Under the pieces are notes generated by a model that worked only from the letters and a program-made list of their open reading frames with translations, made no database searches and was not told the DNA's origin. This document shows, piece by piece, positions 23,419 to 33,083 of a DNA stretch of 64,000 nucleotides. The DNA is from an uncultured Phycicoccus sp. (GTDB taxonomy: Bacteria > Actinomycetota > Actinomycetes > Actinomycetales > Dermatophilaceae). Location of the stretch: NCBI RefSeq assembly GCF_947495705.1, contig NZ_CANLZR010000013.1, positions 1 through 64,000 on the forward strand, read 5' to 3'. The translations under genes were made by a program, and so were the position numbers. Positions within the stretch are counted from its first letter, which is position 1; each line of letters begins with the position of its first letter.

Positions 23419-24539
23419 TGGGTCGCTCCTGCGTGGGTCGGGACGAGCACGGCGAGGGCGTCGAGGAACGCGGTGATCTCCTCGGGTGTCCCGGCCGTGA
23501 CACGAAGATAGTGGGGAATGCCGACATCTCGGATGAGGACGCCCCGGTCGAGCAGGGCCTGCCAGGTGAGACGGGCGTCGGCGAGGCCGCCGAACAGGAC
23601 GAAGTTCGCGTCGCTGGGGACCGGGTCCAGGCCCATCGCGGTCAGGCGGTCGACGATGCGGTCGCGCTGGTGCTTGACCACCTCGACGGTCTCGAGCATG
23701 AGGTCGGCGTGGTCGAGGGCGGCGAGGGCCACGGCCTGGGTGGGGGTCGAGAGGTGGTACGGCATCCGGACCAGCCGCAGCGCGTCGACAAGGGCCGGGT
23801 CGGCCGCGAGGTAGCCGAGCCGGCCCCCCGCCAGGGCGAACGCCTTGCTCATCGTGCGGGTCACGACGAGGCGGGGGCGCCCGCTCAGCAGCGTGAGGGC
23901 GGACGGGGCGCCGGGGCGGGCGAACTCGGCGTACGCCTCGTCGACGACGACGAGGCCGTCGGTGGCGTCGTACACGGCCTCGACGACGTCGAGGGTGAGC
24001 GCCGTCCCCGTCGGGTTGTTCGGGGAGCAGAGGAAGACGACGTCGGGCCGGTGCTCACGCACCTGGGCCACCGCCGACGCCGCGTCGAGGTCGAAGGCGC
24101 CGGCCCCGGGGACCCCGCGCAGTCCGTCGACCCAGGCCGTGCCCGTCGTCGTCGTGATGATCGGGTGCATCGAGTACGCCGGCGTGAAGCCCAGCGCGGT
24201 GCGGCCCGGCCCGCCGAAGGCCTGCAGCAGGTGGAGCAGGACCTCGTTGGACCCGTTGCCCGCCCACACCTGGTCCGGCGCGACGAGGGTCCCCGCGCGG
24301 GACAGGAAGCCGGCGAGCGCCTCGCGGAGGCGGGTGAACTCGCGGTCGGGGTACCGGTTGAGGCCGCGGGCGGCCTCCTCGACGGCGCGCGCCATCGCCG
24401 CCACGACGACCTCGGGCACGGGGTAGGAGTTCTCGTTGGTGTTGAGCGCGACGGGGACGTCCAGCTGGGGCGCGCCGTAGGCCGACCGACCCCGCAGGTC
24501 CGGCCGCAGCATCGCCTCGACCGTCGCGCGCGCATCCAT
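23415..24539 (-). CDS. hisC: Histidinol-phosphate aminotransferase
   Basis: PLP enzyme of 374 residues, class I/II fold. [14 protein letters not shown] near residue 30, [17 protein letters not shown] with the cofactor-stacking Asn, [10 protein letters not shown], and [20 protein letters not shown] with the Schiff-base lysine are all present. The frame extends further upstream. The ATG at 24539 has TAGACT exactly seven bases before it and no Shine-Dalgarno sequence, so it is probably the first codon of a leaderless mRNA starting inside the operon, giving hisC its own promoter. Confidence 0.95.
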   Translation of the reverse strand: MDARATVEAMLRPDLRGRSAYGAPQLDVPVALNTNENSYPVPEVVVAAMARAVEEAARGLNRYPDREFTRLREALAGFLSRAGTLVAPDQVWAGNGSNEVLLHLLQAFGGPGRTALGFTPAYSMHPIITTTTGTAWVDGLRGVPGAGAFDLDAASAVAQVREHRPDVVFLCSPNNPTGTALTLDVVEAVYDATDGLVVVDEAYAEFARPGAPSALTLLSGRPRLVVTRTMSKAFALAGGRLGYLAADPALVDALRLVRMPYHLSTPTQAVALAALDHADLMLETVEVVKHQRDRIVDRLTAMGLDPVPSDANFVLFGGLADARLTWQALLDRGVLIRDVGIPHYLRVTAGTPEEITAFLDALAVLVPTHAGATQ

Positions 24540-24610
24540 GCCCGAGAGTCTAGGAGGCGTGCTGGACGCGTCCGACGCGGCGACCACGGACCGGCCGCGG
24601 ACCGCGACCG

Positions 24611-25960
24611 TCAGGCTCCCGGCTCGACGTCCGGGACGCGGGCGAGGACGGCCTCGCCGTGGGCCGGCAGGTCCTCGGCGCGGGCCAGCGTCACGACGTG
24701 GCCGCCGACCTCGCGCAGCGCGGCCTCGTCGTACTCGACGACGTGGATGCCGCGCAGGAACGACTGCACCGACAGCCCGCTGCTGTGGCAGGCGCAGCCG
24801 CCGGTGGGCAGGACGTGGTTGGAGCCCGCGCAGTAGTCACCGAGGCTCACCGGCGCCCACGTGCCGACGAACACGGCGCCGGCGTTGCGGACCCGCGCGG
24901 CGACGGCGGCGGCGTCGACCGTCTGGATCTCGAGGTGCTCGGCCGCGTAGGCGTTGACGACGTCGAGGCCCACCTCGAGGTCGTCGACGAGCACGATGGC
25001 CGACTGCCGGCCGGCGAGGGCCTCGGCCACGCGCTCGGTGTGCTTCGTGGCGGCGACCCGTGCGACGAGGGCAGCCTCGACCTGCTCGGCGAGGGCCGGG
25101 CTGTCGGTGACGAGGACCGCCGCGGCGAGGGGGTCGTGCTCGGCCTGGGACACCAGGTCGGAGGCGACGTGCTCGGCGTCGGCGCTCGCGTCGGCGAGCA
25201 CCGCGATCTCGGTGGGGCCCGCCTCGGAGTCGATGCCGATGAGCCCCTTGAGCAGGCGTTTGGCGGCCGTGACGTAGATGTTGCCTGGGCCTGTGACGAG
25301 CGAGACCGGCTCGCAGACGTGCTCGCCCTCCTCGAAGCCGAAGGCGAAGGCGGCGACCGCCTGGGCACCGCCGACCGCGTAGACCTCGTCGACCCCGAGG
25401 AGCGCGCAGGCGGCGAGGATCGTCGGGTGCGGCCAACCGCCGTGGTCGCGCTGCGGCGGGCTCGCCACGGCCAGGCTCGGCACGCCGGCCGCCTGGGCGG
25501 GGACGACGTTCATGACGACGCTGCTCGGGTACACGGCCCGGCCGCCGGGGACGTAGAGCCCGACGCGGTCGACCGGCACCCACCGCTCGGTGACGGTGCC
25601 ACCGTCGGCGACCCGGGTCGTCGTGTCGGTGCGCCGCTGGTCGTCGTGGACGATGCGGGCCCGGCGGATGGACTCCTCGAGAGCGGCCCGGACGGCGGGG
25701 TCGAGGGAGTCGGCGGCCTGCTGGACGACCTCGGCCGGGACCCGGATGGAGGGGGGCGCGACACCGTCGAAGCGCACGGCCGCCTCCTGCAGGGCCGCGG
25801 CCCCGCGCGCCCGGACGTCCTCGACGATGGGGCGGACGGCCCCGAGGGCGGCCTCGACGTCGAACTCGGCACGGGGCAGTGCGGTGCGCAGCTCGCGCAG
25901 GCCGGGTCGGCGACCGCGCAGGTCGAGACGGGCGAGAACTCCGGCGGAGGGATCGGGCAT
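24611..25960 (-). CDS. hisD: Histidinol dehydrogenase
   Basis: NAD- and zinc-dependent enzyme catalysing the last two steps to histidine, 449 residues. [50 protein letters not shown], and the metal and catalytic stretch [15 protein letters not shown] with [10 protein letters not shown] and [10 protein letters not shown] are all present. The reading frame stays open far upstream across glnE, but the ATG at 25960 is clear: TAGACT seven bases upstream marks a leaderless start and the alignment begins there. It heads the his cluster; a 71-base gap to hisC holds a second -10 of the same type. Confidence 0.97.
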   Translation of the reverse strand: MPDPSAGVLARLDLRGRRPGLRELRTALPRAEFDVEAALGAVRPIVEDVRARGAAALQEAAVRFDGVAPPSIRVPAEVVQQAADSLDPAVRAALEESIRRARIVHDDQRRTDTTTRVADGGTVTERWVPVDRVGLYVPGGRAVYPSSVVMNVVPAQAAGVPSLAVASPPQRDHGGWPHPTILAACALLGVDEVYAVGGAQAVAAFAFGFEEGEHVCEPVSLVTGPGNIYVTAAKRLLKGLIGIDSEAGPTEIAVLADASADAEHVASDLVSQAEHDPLAAAVLVTDSPALAEQVEAALVARVAATKHTERVAEALAGRQSAIVLVDDLEVGLDVVNAYAAEHLEIQTVDAAAVAARVRNAGAVFVGTWAPVSLGDYCAGSNHVLPTGGCACHSSGLSVQSFLRGIHVVEYDEAALREVGGHVVTLARAEDLPAHGEAVLARVPDVEPGA

Positions 25961-26022
25961 GGGGCCAAGTCTAGGTTTCGTGCCGGGCGGTGGGACCGGC
26001 CGCCCACCGGGGCCCGCCCGGC

Positions 26023-29019
26023 TCAGCCCTCGAAGAACTCCTCCTCGTAGGCGACCCGGGCGCGGCGGGCGGCCCGCCGGTACCGCTCCGCGAGCTCCTG
26101 GCCGCTGCCGGCCTCCATGCCGAGGATCCGGGCGACCCCGTCGGCATCCCGGTCGTACGTCGGCACGGCGTCGCTGGCCTTGCCCCGGAAGAGCATGCTC
26201 GCGTTGCGCATCGCCGACGCGAGCCGCCACGCCGCGGCCAGCGCCGACGCGTGGTCGGGGGTGAGGAGGCCCAGCCGCTGGGCGGCCTCCAGGGCCTCCA
26301 GGGTCGAGGTGGTCCGCAGCTCGGGCCGCGCGTGGGCGTGGCGGAGCTGGAGGAGCTGGACGACCCACTCGACGTCCGACAGCCCGCCGTGCCCGAGCTT
26401 GAAGTGCGTCTTGCGGTCGGCCCCGCGCGGGAGCCGCTCGGCCTCGACCCTCGCCTTGAGGGTGCGGATCTCGCGGACCTGGGCGGCGTCGAGGCCGCCC
26501 TCGGGCCAGCGGATCGGCGCGATGAGCTCGAGGAAGCGCGCCGCGAGGTCCTCGTCGCCGGCCACCGGCGCGGCCCGCAGCAGGGCCTGCGCCTCCCAGA
26601 CGAGGGACCAGCGGGAGTAGTACTCGCGGTACGAGGCGAGCGAGCGGACGAGCGGGCCGTTCTTCCCCTCGGGCCGCAGGCCGGCGTCGACGTCGAGCAC
26701 GGGGTCCGGGCCGCTGCGCCCGAGGAGGGAGATGAGGAGCTTGACGACCTCGATCGCCTGCTGCTGCGCCGCGTTGTCGTCGGCGCCGGGCAGGGGGTCG
26801 TGGACGAACATGACGTCGGCGTCGGAGCCGTACGCCTGCTCGCCTCCCCCGAGCCGCCCCATCCCGACGACGAGCAGGCGGGTGAGCGGCTCCTGGCCGT
26901 CGCGCCGGCACACCTCGCGGTGGCACACCTCGAGGGTCACCTCGAGCAGCGCCGAGGTGAGGTCGGTCATCGAACGGCCCTGCTCGACGAGGCCCAGCGT
27001 GCCCGACAGGTCGGCGACCGCGACCCGGAAGAGCTCGGAGCGCCGGATGGTCCGGGCCGCGAGCACGGCCGACTCGGCGTCGTCCTTGCGCCCGGCCGCC
27101 GACCGCATCCGGCGCAGCACCTCCTCGCGGGAGCGCGGCGTCATCCCGCCCGGGTCCCCGAGGAACTGGACGCACTCGGGCGCCTGCTCGAGCAGCGCGG
27201 CGGCGTACCGGCTGCGGGCGAGGGTGTGGGCGAGCCGTTCGGCCGCGGACCCCTCGTCGCGGAGCAGCCGCAGGTACCAGTGCGTCGAGCCGAGCTCGTC
27301 GCTGATCCTGCGGAACGCGAGCAGCCCGGCGTCGGGGTCGGCCTCGTCGGCGAACCAGCCGAGCATCACCGGCAGCAGCTGGCGCTGGATGGCGGCACGC
27401 CGGCTGACCCCCGCCGTCAGGGCCTCCAGGTGCCGCAGGGCTCCCGCGGGGTCGCGGAACCCCAGCGCCGAGAGGCGCTCCCTGGCGGCCTCCGGGGTGA
27501 GCCGGACGTCCTGGTCGGAGAGCCGGGCCACCGCCGACAGCAGGGGCCGGTAGAAGATCCGTTCGTGCAGGCGGCGCACCTCGCGCCGACGGGCCCGCCA
27601 CTGCTCCAGGATCTTCTCGTCGGGCGAGGTCCGCAGCCCCATCGCCCGCCCGAGCCGGCGCAGGTCCTGGTCGGCCACGGGCATGAGGTGCGTCCGCCGG
27701 AGCCGGTGCAGCTGGATGCGGTGCTCGAGGGCGCGCAGGTACCGGTAGGCGGCACCGAAGGTGGCGGCGTCCTCACGGCCGATGTACCCGCCCGCCGAGA
27801 GTGCGTCCAGCGCGTCGAGCGTGCTCGTGCCGCGCAGGGTCTCGTCGGCCCGGCCGTGGACGAGCTGGAGCAGCTGGACCGAGAACTCGACGTCGCGCAG
27901 ACCACCCGGGCCCAGCTTGACCTGACGCTCCGCCTCGGCCTTGGGGATGTGGTCCTCGACCCGGCGGCGCATCGCCTGGACGTCGCCGACGAAGTTCTCG
28001 CGGGAGGACGCCTGCCACACCATCGGGCGGACGGCCTCGAGGTAGGCCTCGCCGACCTCCGGGTCACCGGCCACCGGCCGGGCCTTGAGCAGCGCCTGGA
28101 ACTCCCACGTCTTGGCCCACCGCTCGTAGTAGGCGCGGTGGCTGGCGACGGTCCGCACGAGCGGCCCGTTCTTCCCCTCGGGCCGCAGGGCCGGGTCGAC
28201 CTGCCACAGCGAGCCGGCCGGGGTGGCCGCCGAGCAGAGCCGCATGAGCCGGGTCGCGAGGTCGGTGGCCACGACGAGCGCGTCGTGCTCGTCGACGCCC
28301 TCGGCCGGTTCGGCCGCGAAGATGACGTCGACGTCGGAGATGTAGTTGAGCTCGTGCCCGCCGGTCTTGCCCATCGCGATGACGGCGAGGCGCGCCGAGT
28401 CGGCGGCCGGCCCGGCCTCGGCCCGCGCCAGCTGGAGCGCGGCCTCGAGCGCGGCGCCGGCGAGGTCGGCCAGCGCGGCGGCGACGTCCGGGAGGACCTC
28501 GAGCGGGTCCTCGGCGGTGAGGTCGGCGACGGCGATACCGATGAGCTGCTCGCGGTAGCAGATGCGCAGCACGTCGGCCGGCGGCACGTCACCGGGCTCG
28601 AGGACGGCCCGCACGAGCCGGTCGCGCCGCTCCTGCGCGGTGAGCGGCCGGGCCTCGGTGGCCGCCGTCCAGTGTTCGGGGTGGGCGACGAGGTGGTCCG
28701 CGAGCGCGGTGGACCCGCCGAGGACCGCGAGGAGCCGGGCCCGCTCCACCGTGTCGTCCTTGATCGCGGCGACGACCTCGGCCCGCAGGCCGGGGACCTC
28801 GGCGACGGCCTCCATGAACCGGACGAGCGCCAGCAGGGCCCCGTCGGGGTCGGCCACCCGCGCGAGGCCCTCGCTGAGCCCCCCGGCGTCGATCCGGTCG
28901 GGCGAGCCCGCGATGCCCTCGAGCGCGGGGTCGTCGAGCAGGGCGTTGGCACGCCCGGGGTCGTCGAAGCCCAGCCTGGCGGCCCCCGCCGGGACGGACT
29001 CGGGGGCGCGCGAGCTCAT
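26023..29019 (-). CDS. glnE: Bifunctional glutamine synthetase adenylyltransferase/deadenylylase
   Basis: Regulates glutamine synthetase by adding or removing AMP on a tyrosine. The 998-residue protein has two nucleotidyltransferase domains: an N-terminal deadenylylase with [16 protein letters not shown] near residue 220 and a C-terminal adenylylase with [18 protein letters not shown] near residue 735. Each is followed by an all-alpha regulatory region that repeats [12 protein letters not shown]. The start follows the glnA2 stop by seven bases, with GAGG just before the ATG at 29019. Its likely target is a type I-beta synthetase elsewhere, not the adjacent GlnA2. Confidence 0.96.
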   Translation of the reverse strand: MSSRAPESVPAGAARLGFDDPGRANALLDDPALEGIAGSPDRIDAGGLSEGLARVADPDGALLALVRFMEAVAEVPGLRAEVVAAIKDDTVERARLLAVLGGSTALADHLVAHPEHWTAATEARPLTAQERRDRLVRAVLEPGDVPPADVLRICYREQLIGIAVADLTAEDPLEVLPDVAAALADLAGAALEAALQLARAEAGPAADSARLAVIAMGKTGGHELNYISDVDVIFAAEPAEGVDEHDALVVATDLATRLMRLCSAATPAGSLWQVDPALRPEGKNGPLVRTVASHRAYYERWAKTWEFQALLKARPVAGDPEVGEAYLEAVRPMVWQASSRENFVGDVQAMRRRVEDHIPKAEAERQVKLGPGGLRDVEFSVQLLQLVHGRADETLRGTSTLDALDALSAGGYIGREDAATFGAAYRYLRALEHRIQLHRLRRTHLMPVADQDLRRLGRAMGLRTSPDEKILEQWRARRREVRRLHERIFYRPLLSAVARLSDQDVRLTPEAARERLSALGFRDPAGALRHLEALTAGVSRRAAIQRQLLPVMLGWFADEADPDAGLLAFRRISDELGSTHWYLRLLRDEGSAAERLAHTLARSRYAAALLEQAPECVQFLGDPGGMTPRSREEVLRRMRSAAGRKDDAESAVLAARTIRRSELFRVAVADLSGTLGLVEQGRSMTDLTSALLEVTLEVCHREVCRRDGQEPLTRLLVVGMGRLGGGEQAYGSDADVMFVHDPLPGADDNAAQQQAIEVVKLLISLLGRSGPDPVLDVDAGLRPEGKNGPLVRSLASYREYYSRWSLVWEAQALLRAAPVAGDEDLAARFLELIAPIRWPEGGLDAAQVREIRTLKARVEAERLPRGADRKTHFKLGHGGLSDVEWVVQLLQLRHAHARPELRTTSTLEALEAAQRLGLLTPDHASALAAAWRLASAMRNASMLFRGKASDAVPTYDRDADGVARILGMEAGSGQELAERYRRAARRARVAYEEEFFEG

Positions 29020-29026
29020 CGCGCCC

Positions 29027-30364
29027 TCACAGGCTCGGCAGGTACCGATCGAGCTCGAAGGGCGTGACCTGGTTGCGGTAGTCGGCCCACTCGGCGCGCT
29101 TGTTGCGGAGGAAGAAGTCGAAGGTGTGCTCACCGAGGGTCTCGGCGACGAGCTCGCTGTTCTCCATCGCCTCGATCGCCTCGGCCAGGCTCGCCGGCAG
29201 CGGCTTGATCCCCATGGCCCGCCGTTCGCCGTCGGTGAGGGTCCACACGTCGTCCTCGGTCTCGGGCGGCAGCTCGTAGCCCTCCTCGATGCCCTTGAGC
29301 CCGGCGGCGAGCAGCACCGCGAAGGTGAGGTACGGGTTGCACGCGGTGTCGATGCTGCGGACCTCGACGCGGGTGCTCTGCCCCTTGTCGGGCTTGTACA
29401 TCGGCACCCGCACGAGCGCGGAGCGGTTGTTGTGGCCCCAGGTGAGGTATGCGGGCGCCTCGGCCCCGCCCCACAGCCGCTTGTAGCTGTTGACCCACTG
29501 GTTGGTGACGGCGGCGGTCTCGGCGCCGTGCCGCAGCAGGCCCGCGATGAACTGCCGGCCGACCTTGGAGAGCTGGTACGGGGCCCCGGGCTCGTGGAAG
29601 GCGTTGGTGTCGTCCTCGAAGAGCGACATGTGGGTGTGCATGCCCGAGCCGGGGTGCTCGGCGAACGGCTTGGGCATGAACGAGGCGTAGATGCCCTGCT
29701 CGAGCGCGACCTCCTTGACGACGGTGCGGAAGGTCATGATGTTGTCGGCGGTCGAGAGCGCGTCGGCGTAGCGCAGGTCGATCTCGTTCTGGCCGGGGCC
29801 CGCCTCGTGGTGGCTGAACTCGACGGAGATACCCATGTCCTCGAGCATCGTGATCGCCGCGCGCCGGAAGTCGGCGCTCGACCCGTGCGGGGTGTGGTCG
29901 AAGTAACCGGAGGTGTCGATCGGGACGGGGCGGTCGCCGGGGTTCCAGCCCTGCTTGAGGAGGAAGAACTCGATCTCGGGGTGGGTGTAGAAGGTGAAGC
30001 CCATGTCGGACGCCTTCGCCAGCGCCCGCTGCAGCACGTGCCGGGGGTCGGCCATGCTCGGGGCGCCGTCGGGCAGGGTGATGTCGCAGAACATCCGGGC
30101 CGTGCCGTTGCTCTCGCCCCGCCAGGGCAGCACCTGGAAGGTCGACGGGTCGGGCTTGGCGAGCATGTCGGCCTCGTACACCCGGGCGAAGCCCTCGATG
30201 ACCGAGCCGTCGAAGCCGATCCCCTCGGCGAACGCGCCCTCGAGCTCGGCGGGGGCGACCGCGACGGACTTCAGGGTGCCGAGCACGTCGGTGAACCACA
30301 ACCGGACGAACCGGATGTCGCGCTCTTCGATGGTGCGGAGGACGAACTCCTGCTGACGGTCCAT
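29027..30364 (-). CDS. glnA2: Glutamine synthetase, GlnA2 type
   Basis: Type I glutamine synthetase of 445 residues, close in memory to M. tuberculosis GlnA2. IGFDGSVIEGF, the metal-ligand stretch FTFYTHPEIEFFLLK, GSGMHTHMSLF and NRSALVRVP with the active-site arginines are present. In place of the adenylylation tyrosine (NLYxLPPEE in GlnA1) it reads DDVWTLTDGE, so GlnE should not modify it. Related Streptomyces enzymes of this kind can be gamma-glutamylpolyamine synthetases, which is an alternative. The ATG at 30364 gives the conserved start MDRQQEFVLRT. Confidence 0.93.
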   Translation of the reverse strand: MDRQQEFVLRTIEERDIRFVRLWFTDVLGTLKSVAVAPAELEGAFAEGIGFDGSVIEGFARVYEADMLAKPDPSTFQVLPWRGESNGTARMFCDITLPDGAPSMADPRHVLQRALAKASDMGFTFYTHPEIEFFLLKQGWNPGDRPVPIDTSGYFDHTPHGSSADFRRAAITMLEDMGISVEFSHHEAGPGQNEIDLRYADALSTADNIMTFRTVVKEVALEQGIYASFMPKPFAEHPGSGMHTHMSLFEDDTNAFHEPGAPYQLSKVGRQFIAGLLRHGAETAAVTNQWVNSYKRLWGGAEAPAYLTWGHNNRSALVRVPMYKPDKGQSTRVEVRSIDTACNPYLTFAVLLAAGLKGIEEGYELPPETEDDVWTLTDGERRAMGIKPLPASLAEAIEAMENSELVAETLGEHTFDFFLRNKRAEWADYRNQVTPFELDRYLPSL

Positions 30365-30412
30365 GTCCCGCATCCTGCCGCATCGAGGTGACGGCCGTGT
30401 GACGGCACGGCA

Positions 30413-30443
30413 GAGGGGCCCGGGCATCGTGCCCGGGCCCCTC
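30413..30443 (-). terminator. Strong hairpin downstream of the first M6 protease
   Basis: A perfect 14-bp stem, GAGGGGCCCGGGCA (30413-30426) with TGCCCGGGCCCCTC (30430-30443), has a three-base loop and sits 17 bases after the protease stop codon. There is no U-tract, as is common in Actinobacteria. It insulates the protease from glnA2 downstream. Confidence 0.8.
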
Positions 30444-30459
30444 CGTCGACCTGCGGAGG

Positions 30460-32796
30460 TCAGTCGGCGAAGTCCACCGACAGCTTCAGCTGGTCACCCT
30501 TCTTCATGGACTTGTCCACGGTGATGCTCGTTCCCGAGCCCGCCACCTTGGTGGAGCTCCACGGGTTGTCCGCGGTCCAGTACCGGTTCGGGTTCGTGTC
30601 GTCGAAGGTCGGGATGCCCTTGCTCGACGGAACCGTCGTCGGGACGCCGTTGCGGTGGAAGGTGACCGCGTCGGTCTTCTCCCGGCCGAAGGTGGCGTCG
30701 AACGGCTGCCGGCGGTTGCCGAGCTTCGCGCCGTCGGGGAACGTCACCGGCGCCGGCCGGGCGTCGACGGGCAGCACGAGACCGGCACCGGGGTGCGTGC
30801 TCGTGTTGTTGTCGTCGTACTCGCCGTTCATGAACCACACGAGCAGGCCGTTCTGGTACGGGAACCGCTCGACCCAGTCGGGCCGGGTGTTGCCCCACCC
30901 GAAGTTGTACGGGCCGGTCTCGAGCACCGCGTCGTAGCCGCTGTACACCCGGTTCTCGGCCAGGTACATGTCCCGGACCTGCTTGCTGGTCGTGCCGTTG
31001 ATGATCTCGAAGCCGCCGGCGGCGGTCCAGTCACCCGCACCGTTCTCGACGTCGTCGGTCGTCGTCGTGCCGTCCACCGTGATGGCGACGTCGTCGATGA
31101 AGACCTCGCTGCCCACTCCGCCGTCGGTGACGAAGCGGAACCGGAACATGGCGTCCTGGCCGGCGGCCTCGGACACGTCCCAGTCGACCTTGGTCCACGC
31201 GACGTCGCTGCCCGCGCCGTCGACGCTGCCGTCGAGGGGCTCGCCCACCTGGGTCCACGAGGAGCCACCGTCGGTGGAGACCTCGCCGTACAGGTAGTCG
31301 TAGTCCTCCTCGATGTCACCCGAGATGTACGCGCTCACCGAGGCGCTCGAGGCGCCGGTGAGGTCGAGGTCGCGGGTGAGCGTCGCGGAGATGTCGTTGC
31401 CGTAGCCGCTCCACCACTCGCCCTCACCGGAGTGCGGCTCGTTGTGCTCGGTCGTCACCGTCCGCTCGGGGAGCGGGACGATCACGGCCTGCGGCAGGAT
31501 GCCGTTCGCCGCCTTCTTGTCCTTGACGACGCGGTCGGCCGGACCGACGGTGAGGTCGGTGTCCTGCCCGTACGGCACGACCTGGTAGTCGAGCCAGCCG
31601 AGCTGGAGCTTCTCCCAGGCACCCATGTACCCGGGGGTGGTGCCGATGGCGTCCTTGCCGTGGTTCAGCCACGAGCCGCCGGACATCAGGGTCCAGAAGC
31701 CGGTGCCGTTGTCGCCGCCGGCGGTGTCGTACAGGTCGGGCAGGCCGAGGTCGTGGCCGAACTCGTGCGCGAACACGCCGAGGCCGCCGTTCTCGGGCTC
31801 GGTGGTGTAGTCGCCGATCCACATCCCGGAGTCACCGAGCGGCACCCCGCCGAGCTTGTTGAACTCGGGCCCGGTCTTGCCCACGTTGCTCGAGTAGGCG
31901 TACCAGCGGTGCGACCAGATGGCGTCGGCGCCCTGGGCGCCGCCACCGGCCTCCTCACCCTCGCCCGCGTGGATGGCCTGGAAGTGGTCGATGTAGCCGT
32001 CGGGCTCGTTGAAGACGCCGTCGCCGTCGTAGTCGTACCGGTCGACCTTGTCGAACTGGGCGAGGTACTGCTTGATCTCGGCGTCGGTCTTGCCGGCGGC
32101 CTTCTCGGCGTCGTACCAGGCCTTGGCGGTGTCCCGCACGAAGGGCCAGTAGGTCGCGGACGAGGAGTACTCGTTCGAGCCGTAGCGGGCCTCGTTGTAG
32201 GGGACCTTGACCCAGTCGGAGACGTCACCCTTGGCGAGGAAGCGGCCGTTGGACTGCTCGAGGTAGAAGTCCTTGAACGACTCGCCCTCCCCGAACATCA
32301 TGTCCTGGTAGTGCGCGCGGTCGAAGTCCGGCAGCCAGTACGTCGAGTTGTTGTCGGTGCTGTCACCGTCCCAGTCCCGGTCGGGCTCGGGGATCTCGTT
32401 GCGCTGCGGGCCCGGCTCGCCGCCGGTGCCCGCGTTCACCTGGTCGCCGAACTCGACGAGGATGGTGAGGATGTCGGCCTCGCGGTTGACCGGGTAGTTG
32501 ACGTACTTCTTCTGCTTCTTGCCCTTGGCGTCCTTGCCCTTGCCCGCGACCTCGATCACCCGGTTGCCGTTGATCGTCCGCGTCGTGGCCTCGCCGTCGA
32601 TGAGCTGCTGGATCGCGTCCTGACGCAGCTCGGCCTGGGCCTCGGCCAGTGGGTTGGGCAGGTTGTCCTGCTTGGCTGTGCCCTTCTCCGGGGTGTCCGG
32701 AGCCACCGGGACTGCCGTCGCCGCTGCGGGTGCCAGCGTCAGGGCCAGGGCCGCGACGGCCATCCCCGAGACAGCGCTTACCTGTCGTCTCTTCAC
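30460..32796 (-). CDS. Secreted M6-family (immune inhibitor A type) metalloprotease, copy 1
   Basis: Exported zinc protease of about 778 residues. A signal peptide (basic MKRRQ, hydrophobic core AVAALALTLAPAAATA) is followed by a propeptide, then the M6 domain with the zinc site GVFAHEFGHDLGLPDLYD near residue 340 and FWTLMSGGSW. A beta-sandwich region includes FRFRFVTDGGVGSEVFIDDV, and near the end PYQNGLLVWFMNGEYDDNN. GGAGGA lies about five bases before the GTG at 32796; the upstream GTG at 32823 has no such signal and would lengthen the basic N-terminus. A DYDGDGVFNEPDG segment may bind calcium. A divergent paralogue lies next door. The substrate is unknown. Confidence 0.92.
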   Translation of the reverse strand: MKRRQVSAVSGMAVAALALTLAPAAATAVPVAPDTPEKGTAKQDNLPNPLAEAQAELRQDAIQQLIDGEATTRTINGNRVIEVAGKGKDAKGKKQKKYVNYPVNREADILTILVEFGDQVNAGTGGEPGPQRNEIPEPDRDWDGDSTDNNSTYWLPDFDRAHYQDMMFGEGESFKDFYLEQSNGRFLAKGDVSDWVKVPYNEARYGSNEYSSSATYWPFVRDTAKAWYDAEKAAGKTDAEIKQYLAQFDKVDRYDYDGDGVFNEPDGYIDHFQAIHAGEGEEAGGGAQGADAIWSHRWYAYSSNVGKTGPEFNKLGGVPLGDSGMWIGDYTTEPENGGLGVFAHEFGHDLGLPDLYDTAGGDNGTGFWTLMSGGSWLNHGKDAIGTTPGYMGAWEKLQLGWLDYQVVPYGQDTDLTVGPADRVVKDKKAANGILPQAVIVPLPERTVTTEHNEPHSGEGEWWSGYGNDISATLTRDLDLTGASSASVSAYISGDIEEDYDYLYGEVSTDGGSSWTQVGEPLDGSVDGAGSDVAWTKVDWDVSEAAGQDAMFRFRFVTDGGVGSEVFIDDVAITVDGTTTTDDVENGAGDWTAAGGFEIINGTTSKQVRDMYLAENRVYSGYDAVLETGPYNFGWGNTRPDWVERFPYQNGLLVWFMNGEYDDNNTSTHPGAGLVLPVDARPAPVTFPDGAKLGNRRQPFDATFGREKTDAVTFHRNGVPTTVPSSKGIPTFDDTNPNRYWTADNPWSSTKVAGSGTSITVDKSMKKGDQLKLSVDFAD

Positions 32797-33083
32797 GAGT
32801 CTCCTCCATGGGTTGCGCTCCACCCCCTGTCAGCGCGGAGCCTGGCGACCCTAACCACACGATCGCCGCCGGATCTGCCAAGGCTTCGTCAGTTTTTCGT
32901 CAAGAGCGGGCATGACCTAGCGATCGTGGCGTCCATCCGGGCCGCTACGAAGGTCACGAATCGGTAACGGGGCCCGTCCGGGTCTGGTCACGCCCACCCG
33001 CCGACCCTGAGGATCGTCCTGTCCCCGCCGCTGACCGCGAAGGGGAATCCACGGGTATCCGATCCGGACAGGGGATCAGCACT
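32797..33083. promoter_or_regulatory. Divergent control region of the two M6 proteases with an 11-bp-spaced direct repeat
   Basis: This 287-base gap drives both protease genes. It holds the heptamer TTCGTCA twice in direct orientation (32885-32891 and 32896-32902), with repeat starts 11 bases apart, the spacing used by PhoP/OmpR-type response regulators that bind one helical face. Promoter hexamers are poor: a candidate -10 TAGCGA lies 18 bases after TTTTCG on the plus strand. No small gene is seen. Confidence 0.45.

Noticed and set aside
24611-27601. HisD as a 996-codon fusion protein
   Set aside because: The frame is open upstream through glnE on the same strand, but the extension reads as shadow sequence. 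A clear -10 plus ATG lies at 25960, where HisD homology begins.
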